From the NCBI GenBank assembly GCA_004212135.1, contig RXIE01000142.1:1-10248 (forward strand): 10,248 nt of DNA. The letters run 5' to 3'. This stretch comes from Candidatus Methanophagales archaeon ANME-1-THS (lineage in GTDB: Archaea; Halobacteriota; Syntropharchaeia; Alkanophagales; Methanospirareceae). Under the pieces are notes generated by a model, which was not told the origin of the DNA, searched no databases, and saw nothing but the letters and a program-made list of their open reading frames with translations. Positions 1 to 6,339 of the stretch are shown here, piece by piece (positions within the stretch are counted from its first letter, which is position 1; each line of letters opens with the position of its first letter). A program made the position numbers and the translations under genes.

Positions 1-139
1 TCGGCAGAACAACCATTAACGAATCCCGCTTCGCCTCCTCGGCAATTGCGACTTGATACGCTCTTCGTTCTATAACACTCTCTTTCAAAAGAGGGTGGGA
101 TATGAATCGTGACAAAGCTTTAGAAGCAGGATTGTACAT
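1..139 (-). CDS. hef: Hef-like ATP-dependent helicase, N-terminal fragment
   Basis: The reading frame enters from the left edge on the minus strand, so only about 46 N-terminal residues are visible. They include HPLLKESVIERRAYQVAIAE followed by an AKRDSLMVVLP stretch. This fits the entry to an SF2 helicase core just before Walker A (usually LPTGLGKT), and most resembles archaeal Hef, the XPF/FANCM-type helicase-nuclease that acts on stalled forks. The Walker A motif itself lies outside the window. I chose the ATG at 137-139 because a strong TATA element (162-177) is centred about 30 nt upstream, as expected for a leaderless transcript. An in-frame TTG at 113-115, giving an SRFISHPL start, is the alternative. 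The gene lies on the same strand as dacZ but has its own promoter. The helicase call is fairly secure; Hef specifically is less so, because the nuclease domain is not visible. Confidence 0.7.
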   Translation of the reverse strand, partial: MYNPASKALSRFISHPLLKESVIERRAYQVAIAEEAKRDSLMVVLP

Positions 140-161
140 GAAGGTAGGTATAAACCGTATT

Positions 162-177
162 GCATAAATATTTATGC
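162..177 (-). promoter_or_regulatory. Palindromic TATA element upstream of the helicase gene
   Basis: GCATAAATATTTATGC is a perfect 16-bp palindrome containing a good archaeal TATA box. Its centre is about 30 nt from the ATG at 139, consistent with leaderless transcription. Perfect symmetry could also make it a regulator site; nothing else here proves that. Confidence 0.55.
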
Positions 178-280
178 CTTGCGCGCACTAAAAGTCTCAA
201 AATGTGCGGAGAAGTGTCACAATCCATTTTTTGCCGCTATAGAAGACGATGCATCAACGGCTACGGCGGCACACTAACCG

Positions 281-886
281 TTAGCGTCTCTTCACAATCA
301 TCGTCAAATTCAAGACCTTATCTACCATCTTCTCATACTCACCTTTTATACGCGGCTTGATCATCCCTAAATCCCAGACGCCGGTTATTATCTCACCAAC
401 CAACTCACCGTCGTCGAATATTCTCACGCCACCGTCATCCTCGGAGACGACGACCGCTACTGCATCTGTTTCTTTCGAGATCGAAGCGGCTGCCATGTGC
501 CGGCTCCCGAATCCGAGGGGAAGATTTATACCGTGTGAATTTGCCTGGATATACCGTGCTGCAGAGAGGACATAGCCGTCCTCACTGATGACAAACGCGC
601 CATCCAATTTTGCCAGCTCCTTTATCGTGCCCTGGACGTTTGCATCTCGAATATCCTCCTAACGTTTTGGGTACCGTTCAAGGGGGTCTAAAATCAACGG
701 TTTTGACCGTTTTAACACCTCTTCTTCATCCCCAACCACAAACAGTGTGCCACTTGATCGCTCCACGCCCAGTCGTGCTATTTCTACCGCTATTTCTATC
801 GTGGTCTCTAACACTTCAGGATCGCACTTACCCACTTCACTGCAGATGCTTCTTAACATGTTTCTATACGCCCTCTCAAAGACCAT
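281..886 (-). CDS. dacZ: DacZ-type diadenylate cyclase interrupted by an in-frame TAG
   Basis: DacZ condenses two ATP into cyclic di-AMP. The N-terminal half (886 down to 662) contains EIAVEIARLGVE, GTLFVVGDEEEVLKRS and KPLILDPLERYP, typical of DAC-domain proteins. The C-terminal half contains the catalytic DGAFVISEDGYVLSAAR, then LPLGFGSRHMAAASISKE (ATP-binding SRHMAA, the archaeal counterpart of bacterial RHR) and AVVVSEDDGGVRIF. Both halves are in the same frame and together make one complete domain of about 200 residues. They are separated only by TAG at 659-661, after LERYPKR; reading continues with EDIRDANVQGTIKELAKLDGAF. The next bases form GGAGGAT, which could aid reinitiation, though the closest in-frame start is a rare ATT at 650-652, and TTG at 605-607 lies inside the domain. 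Pyrrolysine readthrough, nonsense mutation, gene fission and sequence error all remain possible. The final stop is TAA at 281-283. The family call is strong; whether the product is full length is unknown. Confidence 0.88.
659..661 (-). other. In-frame amber codon inside dacZ
   Basis: On the minus strand this is TAG. It is followed in frame by GAG GAT ATT and the rest of the diadenylate cyclase domain, with no frame change (18 codons from TAG to the TTG at 605-607). TAG also terminates the MFS, larB and radical SAM genes here, so it is an ordinary stop in this genome at least part of the time. Confidence 0.85.
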
Positions 887-898
887 TGCTCTTTTAGC

Positions 899-938
899 TT
901 TATAAAACCGCGGATACCTTTAAATTATATTTAATAAA
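899..938. promoter_or_regulatory. Overlapping divergent promoters for dacZ and pantoate kinase
   Basis: The 55-nt gap between the divergent starts has two TATA-like elements. TTTATAAAA at 899-907, read on the plus strand, would start transcription near 930, giving a short leader to the TTG at 942. The AT-rich block from 919, read on the minus strand as a TTTAAAGG-type box, would start transcription near 896, just before the dacZ ATG at 886. The two promoters would cross each other. Assignment is by spacing only. Confidence 0.45.
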
Positions 939-941
939 GCA

Positions 942-1847
942 TTGCACACACAAAAAATTTCTTCTGGTAGCACGGTCAGCCTTCAGAAAGGACTGGTTAA
1001 GACCTACGCACCGTCGCATATCACCGGCTTCTTTGCGATCTGCGATCATAAGGATCCGTTGTACAAGGGCTCGATTGGCAGTGGCATTGTATTAGCAGCA
1101 GGTTGTGTGACTGAGGTTTCTCTTCGCAATAATCGGCAGGGAAAGGCGCGAATAACGATCAACGGTGTAGAGGAAGAGGCACTTACCACGAGGTACGTGG
1201 TCGAGCGTCTGGCGGGGACCGCTGCGGTGAGTGTATCGACGAACTTTGAGGTATCGATAGGCTGTGGATTTGGTGCCAGTGGTGCCGGTGCGCTCAGCAC
1301 AGCCCTTGCCTTGAACGAACTGTTATCGCTCAATCTGACGGTCAACGAGGTCGCGCAGGTAGCACACCGCGCGGAAGTTGAAAACAGCACGGGCCTGGGC
1401 GATGTCATGGCTGAGACGCACGGTGGCGTGGTGATAAGGAGTAAGCCCGGACCTCCGGGAATAGGGGTGATCGATCGGATACCGCACAGGAACGAGAAGA
1501 TAAGCTACGTCGTCTTCGGTCCAAAACTGACGAAGGGGGTATTGGCAGAAGGTGGTGAGGAGCTGAAACGGCAGATAAACGAAGCTGGGAAGAGCGCACT
1601 GAAAGCATTGATGCGGAAGCCGACGTTAGAAACCTTCATGTATGCCTCTCGAGAATTCTCGTTACGGAGCGGATTGATAACTGATAGGTGCAAGGACGCG
1701 ATCGAAGCGCTGGACGCGGAGGGCAAGGTTGCCAGTGTGGCAATGATCGGCGAGGCCGTTTTTGTTATTGGTGAGAGCGAGGCATTGAACGAGTTCGGAG
1801 CGGTCAAAGAAAGTAGGATTTCTAATGCCGGGGTAAGAATCCGGTAA
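942..1847 (+). CDS. pok: Pantoate kinase (archaeal GHMP family)
   Basis: Pantoate kinase phosphorylates pantoate with ATP; the 4-phosphopantoate then goes to phosphopantothenate synthetase in the archaeal route to coenzyme A. The N-terminal YAPSHITGFFAICDHKDPLYKG matches the archaeal family signature (usually YAPGHITGFF), followed by the GSIGSGIVL strand. The GHMP ATP-binding loop is GCGFGASGAG at residues 107-116. AEVENSTGLGDVMAETHGG, with Asp154, is the usual second conserved block. The C-terminal VASVAMIGEAVFVIG completes the fold, so the 301-residue protein appears full length. The start is the only in-frame canonical one, TTG at 942. It leaves about 22 residues before the conserved core, longer than expected, so initiation at a weak codon nearer CTG 993 cannot be excluded. 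The gene ends 19 nt from the convergent zinc-ribbon gene. It is GC-rich and looks native. Confidence 0.9.
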   Translation: MHTQKISSGSTVSLQKGLVKTYAPSHITGFFAICDHKDPLYKGSIGSGIVLAAGCVTEVSLRNNRQGKARITINGVEEEALTTRYVVERLAGTAAVSVSTNFEVSIGCGFGASGAGALSTALALNELLSLNLTVNEVAQVAHRAEVENSTGLGDVMAETHGGVVIRSKPGPPGIGVIDRIPHRNEKISYVVFGPKLTKGVLAEGGEELKRQINEAGKSALKALMRKPTLETFMYASREFSLRSGLITDRCKDAIEALDAEGKVASVAMIGEAVFVIGESEALNEFGAVKESRISNAGVRIR

Positions 1848-1866
1848 GTTTATGAGCAGACCCTGG

Positions 1867-2112
1867 TTATGCTATCCGCTTATCTTTCTTAACGTCCAGA
1901 ACGGTTCCCTGCTCATCCAATCGAAATTCCAGCAAAATTCGATCGACCTTGTACGTTTTGGGGTTCCAGGTCCGTCCACATACTCCGCATTCAACATCGC
2001 TCCCCAACTCGATGACGTACCAGCTCGCATCGGCATACGGCGTTCCACAGAAGGGACAGATACTGACAGCGACATCCAGAAAGGCCTTCTTAGGCGCTGG
2101 TATTGAACTCAT
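1867..2112 (-). CDS. Small zinc-ribbon protein of unknown function
   Basis: This is an 81-residue protein when started at the ATG at 2110-2112. It carries two CxxC knuckles, CPFC and CGVC, 20 residues apart, with PYADASWYVIELGSDVE between them. This is the layout of a rubredoxin-like or zinc-ribbon fold binding one metal ion. The tail, TWNPKTYKVDRILLEF then RLDEQGTVLDVKKDKRIA, is strand-rich and charged. No catalytic motif is visible; such proteins often bind nucleic acid or protein partners, but no partner is shown here. An in-frame ATG at 2152-2154 would add 14 residues. I prefer 2112 because a TATA-like stretch at 2134-2150 would place the transcription start close to it. The gene converges on pantoate kinase with 19 nt between stops. 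The family is not recognised by name. Confidence 0.7.
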   Translation of the reverse strand: MSSIPAPKKAFLDVAVSICPFCGTPYADASWYVIELGSDVECGVCGRTWNPKTYKVDRILLEFRLDEQGTVLDVKKDKRIA

Positions 2113-2248
2113 ATCTTGTACTATTCTCATTCGTATAGAAAAATACTTTTTCACTCAACCAGCAATTGAAAGAGCCATTCCATTTAATATCTGCGTTCAT
2201 CATAAGCGTCTTCATCATGGAGAGGAGATGGAAGGATTAGTGGGCGGA

Positions 2249-2258
2249 TTATAAATTA
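2249..2258 (+). promoter_or_regulatory. TATA box for the MFS transporter gene
   Basis: TTATAAATTA is a near-consensus archaeal TATA box. Transcription would begin near 2280, giving a leader of about 45 nt to the TTG start at 2324. Confidence 0.5.
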
Positions 2259-2323
2259 CCAAACTGGTTACTATTTAGAATGAGACCTCCAAAAAGAGAG
2301 AATTTAAGAGAATAAAAGCAACA

Positions 2324-3712
2324 TTGAATCAAGCTGGCGATAAAAAATGGCTTATCCTTGCCGCGGTCATGTTGGGAAGCATTATGACACCCATTGATGC
2401 AAGCGTGGTCAATACGGTGCTTCCCAGTATTACGGATTTCTTTCATGCCGAGCTCTCAACCGCGCAATGGGTTCCTATGGTCTATCTGCTTATGATCAGC
2501 AGTTTGCTCCTCACCTCTGGTCGGTTAGGCGATATCATTGGATATCGAACAATTTATCTTTCAGGATTGGCGGGATTTATCCTCTCCTCCGCACTCTGTG
2601 GCTTTTCGAGAAGCGTTGAAATGCTGATTGCGGCTCGCGCGCTGCAGGGTCTGACTGCGGGGATGATGATGGCGGTCTCCTTTGCAATTATTATAGCTGC
2701 CTTTCCTCCCTCGCAGCGCGGAAAGGCACTTGGGATCAGTGCGACCAGTATCGCAGCGGGTCTTGCTATTGGTCCTACGTTAGGAGGATTTATTGCCTCA
2801 TATCTGGGGTGGCGCTTTATTTTCTACATTAACATTCCAATCGGAATTGCCGGGTTCCTGCTGGGTGTGAAGGTACTACCAGGCCCAAGCTTTGATAACG
2901 AACGGGGAGAGCAGACGATAGATGTAGTCGGAGCTGTTACGGTCTTCATCGCACTCTTATCTTCACTCTTCGCCATTAATCGCGGGCAAATGATGGGTAT
3001 GCCTGCGAGAATGCTCATCGTACTCGTTTTTATCACTGCTTTGCTACTCTTTTTATATACCGAGCTGCATGTACCACAGCCAATGGTTGACCTGAGTTTA
3101 TTCAAAATAAAAACATTCTTATTCGGAAATTTGAGCGTGATATTGATCTCCATGTCCCACTATGTGCTGGTATTTTTCACCCCCTTTTATCTCCAACGAA
3201 TACTTCATTATACCCCCGATCGTATAGGGTTGGTCATGGCTTCTTTTCCACTGGTCGTGCTCATTGTAGCACCATTGAGTGGCGCTCTTTCAGACCGTAT
3301 TGGCACGAAGGTACTAAGTGCATGGGGGGGAGCCGGAACCTGTGCAACTGCATTGCTTCTGATGGCACAAATTGGCGTTACCCACGAGTTCGATGTGGCA
3401 TGGCGCATTGCATTATTTGGACTGGGCTCCGGGTTGTTCCAATCGCCCAACAATAGTGCAGTCATGGGGAGTACTCCCAGGCAGTATTTAGGCGTGGGGT
3501 CAGGCATATTGGCCACGATGCGGAATGTAGGCATGGTCCTGGGTATCGCCACTGGTGGTGCGGTAGTTGCCTATCGACTGCCTTTTTATGCTCCTTCTGG
3601 CGATACCGCCTTTTTGTTTGCGCTTCATGATGCGTATGTCGCGGGGGCATTGCTCGCCGGTATTGCTGCTTTTACCTCTCTGGTTCGATACAAGAAAGAG
3701 ATCTGCGTATAG
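2324..3712 (+). CDS. MFS drug exporter, DHA2 (EmrB/QacA) family
   Basis: This is an integral membrane antiporter of the major facilitator superfamily, expected to export hydrophobic or cationic compounds using the proton gradient. At 462 residues it matches DHA2 members, which usually have 14 membrane helices. TM1 contains PIDASVVNTVLP (residues 23-34), typical of DHA2. Motif A is GRLGDIIGYR (66-75) in the loop after TM2. Motif B is around AARALQG (103-109). Motif C, the antiporter signature, is GISATSIAAGLAIGPTLGG (137-155), followed by WRFIFYINIPIG (163-174). A second motif-A-like sequence, GALSDRIGTK, lies in the C-terminal half. The start is TTG at 2324; no ATG lies upstream in frame. The gene stands alone under its own TATA box and ends with TAG. 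The substrate cannot be read from sequence. DHA2 pumps are common in bacteria, so acquisition by transfer is plausible but unproven. Confidence 0.92.
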   Translation: MNQAGDKKWLILAAVMLGSIMTPIDASVVNTVLPSITDFFHAELSTAQWVPMVYLLMISSLLLTSGRLGDIIGYRTIYLSGLAGFILSSALCGFSRSVEMLIAARALQGLTAGMMMAVSFAIIIAAFPPSQRGKALGISATSIAAGLAIGPTLGGFIASYLGWRFIFYINIPIGIAGFLLGVKVLPGPSFDNERGEQTIDVVGAVTVFIALLSSLFAINRGQMMGMPARMLIVLVFITALLLFLYTELHVPQPMVDLSLFKIKTFLFGNLSVILISMSHYVLVFFTPFYLQRILHYTPDRIGLVMASFPLVVLIVAPLSGALSDRIGTKVLSAWGGAGTCATALLLMAQIGVTHEFDVAWRIALFGLGSGLFQSPNNSAVMGSTPRQYLGVGSGILATMRNVGMVLGIATGGAVVAYRLPFYAPSGDTAFLFALHDAYVAGALLAGIAAFTSLVRYKKEICV

Positions 3713-3869
3713 AGTAAGGTAGATAGAGACGCTCCACGAACATTTCAAATAGTGGTTTTTGGGAGGGTTATTTTAACTACACACTTTGACGGATGCTAAA
3801 CCCGTTTGTGTTTACCATATGCTAAAAAAATTACCGAAAAGAATAAAAATTGATTTATTTAATAGATAG

Positions 3870-3892
3870 TATTAAATATAATAATATATTAA
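3870..3892 (+). promoter_or_regulatory. AT-rich promoter for the charged protein/peptidase pair
   Basis: A run of TATA-like sequence (ATTAAATATAATAATATATT and flanks) lies about 25-45 nt upstream of the ATG at 3916. It is followed by the ribosome-binding motif GAGGGT at 3905-3910, five bases before that ATG. The exact box cannot be chosen among several overlapping candidates. Confidence 0.45.
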
Positions 3893-3915
3893 GTAAGGGT
3901 AAATGAGGGTAGAAG

Positions 3916-4083
3916 ATGGTTAAAATGGAAGAAAGGGATAGGAAGAAGGCATTGAGGAAGGAACTTTCTGATATCTACTCTAAGATCGACCATGATCCAA
4001 AAGTAAGAGAAAGAGGTGAGAGATATCGAAAGCAATTTGGGACCCTCACTGATAAAAAGCTTAGAAGAACCATGAGTGTATGA
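3916..4083 (+). CDS. Small charged protein, translationally coupled to the peptidase-like gene
   Basis: This 55-residue open reading frame starts at an ATG preceded by GAGGGT five bases away. It overlaps the GTG start of the next gene by 8 nt, so translational coupling is likely. The protein is very hydrophilic and basic: MVKMEERDRKKALRKELSD, then a KVRERGERYRKQFG stretch, ending in DKKLRRTMSV. It has no cysteine and no membrane segment and is probably helical throughout. I do not recognise the family. Size, charge and position before a larger effector-like gene are compatible with an antitoxin, immunity factor or accessory subunit; that is inference from arrangement only. It lies at the start of the AT-rich patch and shares that composition with the next gene. 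An internal ATG at 3925 is an alternative start. Confidence 0.62.
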   Translation: MVKMEERDRKKALRKELSDIYSKIDHDPKVRERGERYRKQFGTLTDKKLRRTMSV

Positions 4084-5389
4084 GAAAATCATGCATAATG
4101 TTTTATTCCCTTTTTCTGCTGAAAATTTGGAGTGCTATCTTAAGAAGAGTAAAACAGGAGACTATCTTTTAAGATATCTTAATGAGTTGGATGCAAAAAC
4201 CTGCATTATTGAGGAGAGATACATAGATAAAGACTACATGATTGATTATCAAAAATTTTACAGTAGATCCTTTGAAAAGTATACGAGAGAGACAACTCGC
4301 ATTCATATTTTTGATAAAGAAATTTCTGAGAAGGAATTTAAAAAAGCACTCAATGGAAAATATAAACAATTAATCAAATCCTATTTAGGTTTCATAATTG
4401 TAAAGCCCGTATTTTTTGATATAGATAAAGAAGAACCTCTGATAGGACGTACTTTATTGAAGACATATTTAAAAGAAGAAGGGAATTTAAAACGCTATTT
4501 TATACGTGAAAAGTATCATGTATCTTTATTCGGCATACCTTTAGATATAGAGTCATTGCCTTTCCAAGATCAGGATATAGGGGTAGGTATGTGTGCCACG
4601 ATTGCTTTATGGGTGGCTAGTCAACCTCTAGTCAATCCTTATGGTATCCCCAAACTATCCCCTGCAGAAATCACCGAAATAGCTACTCTTCAACCTACTC
4701 CTAATAGAAGATTTCCTTCCGTCTCTGGATTGGATGTAAATCAAATGGTAAATTACATTCAGTCAGTAGGTTTAGATGTAGAACCAATTGAAGCTCATGA
4801 GGAGATCATACCAATCGCCGTAAAAGCGTACATAAATGCTAGGCTCCCTCTTATTGCACTTGTAGCATTATACAAAAACGGCGAAAATGAGGAAGATTAT
4901 GACTGGCATGCAGCTGTAATAAGCGGGTATAAATGCGATGAAAAGAGGAATATCAAAGAATTATATGTGCATGATGATGCAATAGGTCCTTATAATAAAG
5001 TAAAATCGATGAATGGTAATTTTAAGTTTTGGGATAATGAATGGATTAGAAAAGAGGATTACGACAAATGTGAGGTTTATGATTTACTTGTACCAGTTTA
5101 TTCAAAAATTAGGCTGACTTTTTTCGCCATTTTTAGCGTTCTAGAAGAAAAGAATACCCAGGTAAAATCATCCGAAATTGCTCATGAGCTGTATTTATAT
5201 ACAATTAGGAAGTACAAGAAGGAATTACTAGGTGCTCGGATAGAAGATAAGATGGAGATTTTAAAAATGTTTTTACCAAGATTTTTGTGGGTTATAAGAA
5301 CTTATTACAAAAATGAACCTTTTCGGGATGATATTTATGATGGAACATCAGTATACGCTAGACATTGTAAAACAGTTAATTATAGATGA
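4076..5389 (+). CDS. Papain/C39-like cysteine peptidase domain protein
   Basis: This 437-residue protein starts at GTG 4076, overlapping the upstream small gene. The central part looks like a papain-fold (C39-like) domain. FQDQDIGVGMCATIALWVA carries Cys173 at a helix start, with Gln166 seven residues before it as a possible oxyanion-hole residue. DYDWHAAVISGYKCDE carries His278, as in the GHxxxxxGY strand of C39 peptidases. LYVHDDAIGPY carries Asp300/Asp301, as in the family's DP.xG segment. Spacing and order fit a Cys-His-Asp triad. Residues 1-160 are a charged, mostly helical domain without recognised motifs; residues 305-437 are another helical region containing YSKIRLTFFAIFSVLEEK. No signal peptide is visible, so action in the cytoplasm is likely. 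Composition is far more AT-rich than the flanking genes. Peptidase activity is inferred; a transglutaminase-like or deubiquitinase-like role is possible, and the target is unknown. Confidence 0.68.
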   Translation: MYEKIMHNVLFPFSAENLECYLKKSKTGDYLLRYLNELDAKTCIIEERYIDKDYMIDYQKFYSRSFEKYTRETTRIHIFDKEISEKEFKKALNGKYKQLIKSYLGFIIVKPVFFDIDKEEPLIGRTLLKTYLKEEGNLKRYFIREKYHVSLFGIPLDIESLPFQDQDIGVGMCATIALWVASQPLVNPYGIPKLSPAEITEIATLQPTPNRRFPSVSGLDVNQMVNYIQSVGLDVEPIEAHEEIIPIAVKAYINARLPLIALVALYKNGENEEDYDWHAAVISGYKCDEKRNIKELYVHDDAIGPYNKVKSMNGNFKFWDNEWIRKEDYDKCEVYDLLVPVYSKIRLTFFAIFSVLEEKNTQVKSSEIAHELYLYTIRKYKKELLGARIEDKMEILKMFLPRFLWVIRTYYKNEPFRDDIYDGTSVYARHCKTVNYR

Positions 5390-5766
5390 GTCTTACTACA
5401 AACTTCGTTTCTGAAGCAACTTACTATACCTGGTATTTATTCAGGTTTTGAATAAAGCGTTATACAGCCCCTTTAGAGGAATAGACGGACATACGATCGT
5501 CAAAAAACGTTATGCTTAGTAAAATAGCGTTAAAGCCGATAATAAGCGCTCTCTTCACCTTTTTATCTCAATATCTTTACCGCAAAGGCACCCTGAAACG
5601 TTTTAGCGATCAGCATGATAGATGAATGAATGCGCAGAAATCGCTTGTAAATCCTTTGAATGTCATTTGGAGAAAGTAAAAAGGACTTACAAAACCTGAA
5701 TAGATACTTAATAATGAATTAAACAGCCAACTTTCCGATAATCAAAATTCTCTAATAAAAAATAAG
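5390..5766. other. 377-nt AT-rich intergenic region with no convincing gene
   Basis: No coding region here is supported by a recognisable motif. It contains the hairpin described separately and several loosely similar GCGTTA/ACGTT words (near 5457, 5508, 5527 and 5598). A 37-codon frame (5512-5625, ending KGTLKRFSDQHDR) may be a gene remnant or chance. No tRNA, long direct repeat or clear insertion-sequence end was found by eye. It may be the decayed trailing edge of the AT-rich patch. Confidence 0.5.
5436..5456 (+). terminator. Hairpin downstream of the peptidase-like gene
   Basis: TTTATTC and GAATAAA form a perfect 7-bp inverted repeat around the 7-nt loop AGGTTTT, 47 nt after the stop at 5389. 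An alternative ACCTG/CAGGT pairing (5428-5446) overlaps it. The stem is AT-rich and weak, so a termination role is only possible. Confidence 0.3.
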
Positions 5767-6339
5767 TCACGAGGACAGGATCAAATCCACCAATGATTTC
5801 CTATCCACCTCCGCTCGCGTCCTCCAGCCGATATACACTACCCCTTCATCCTCACCCAGATACCCTTGCCTGATATACCGGTCGAGCGCGAAGAGAACCC
5901 GCTGTTTGGGGAACTTATCGTTTAACAACTCCTCAACTGCTTTCCGCGGCGCTTTGCCTTGCTTCGAGATGATAAAAGCCACCGTGGCAGCGAGCATCGC
6001 GACATCATCGATCCGTTCACCCGACGCCTTTTCGATTACCGGCTCTTTGAGCACGATCATAAACCGGTCACGCGCTGCTCGTTCTTCCTCTCCTTCTCCT
6101 CCTCCTTCTCCTCCACTGCCACGCGCCTCTCCTTCCTCGCTTATTCGCTTCACTTCCATGCCAAGCCGGTCGAGAGCGGAATCCAGGACCCCCAGTACTT
6201 CTAAATAATCATCCCCTAACGCCTTTTTTAATTCCCAGCCCTTGACGCCCGGTACTCTATGCCGTCTGAAGAAGAGTAACTGGGCTGCTCTCTTCAGTCT
6301 CCGTTCTGTCCTTGTCCTTGCTTCCTCTTCTCCCGCCAT
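5767..6339 (-). CDS. Divergent ScpB-like (or MAGE-like) tandem winged-helix protein
   Basis: This 190-residue protein has two apparent winged-helix units. The first (about 14-66) includes QLLFFRRHRVPGVKGWELKK and ALDRLGMEVKRI. The second (about 112-172) includes VAMLAATVAFIISKQGKAPR and YIRQGYLGEDEGVVYIGW. An acidic, glycine-rich insert (about 67-90) separates them. Two winged helices, this length, and position after a kleisin-like gene fit ScpB, the dimeric partner of ScpA on SMC condensin. The MAGE/Nse3 fold of SMC5/6-type complexes is the alternative; sequence alone cannot decide. I chose ATG 6339 because GAGGAT lies about eight bases upstream; TTG at 6348 would leave no room for it. It overlaps the end of the kleisin-like gene by 46 nt, indicating coupled expression. 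The fold reading is moderately supported; the complex is inferred. Confidence 0.58.
   Translation of the reverse strand: MAGEEEARTRTERRLKRAAQLLFFRRHRVPGVKGWELKKALGDDYLEVLGVLDSALDRLGMEVKRISEEGEARGSGGEGGGEGEEERAARDRFMIVLKEPVIEKASGERIDDVAMLAATVAFIISKQGKAPRKAVEELLNDKFPKQRVLFALDRYIRQGYLGEDEGVVYIGWRTRAEVDRKSLVDLILSS

Noticed and set aside
659..661. TAG as a generally reassigned sense codon in this genome
   Set aside because: TAG terminates the MFS, larB and radical SAM genes at sensible family lengths, so wholesale reassignment is unlikely. Only context-dependent pyrrolysine readthrough stays open.
1046..1408. 120-codon minus-strand frame inside pantoate kinase
   Set aside because: Antisense to a well-conserved GHMP kinase in GC-rich DNA; its Ser/Ala/Pro/Thr-rich composition is typical of a shadow frame.
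1949..2254. 101-codon plus-strand frame over the zinc-ribbon gene
   Set aside because: The opposite strand carries paired CxxC knuckles and a plausible promoter; the plus-strand frame has no motif and no suitable promoter.
5457..5605. Repeated GCGTTA/ACGTT-like words suggesting a repeat array or origin
   Set aside because: The words are short, irregularly spaced and differ in sequence. There is no constant repeat-spacer pattern and no replication gene nearby.
5512..5625. 37-codon plus-strand frame (MLSKIALKPII...) in the intergenic region
   Set aside because: No ribosome-binding site, no recognisable family and no neighbour support. It could be a remnant of a decayed gene, but chance is equally likely in AT-rich DNA.
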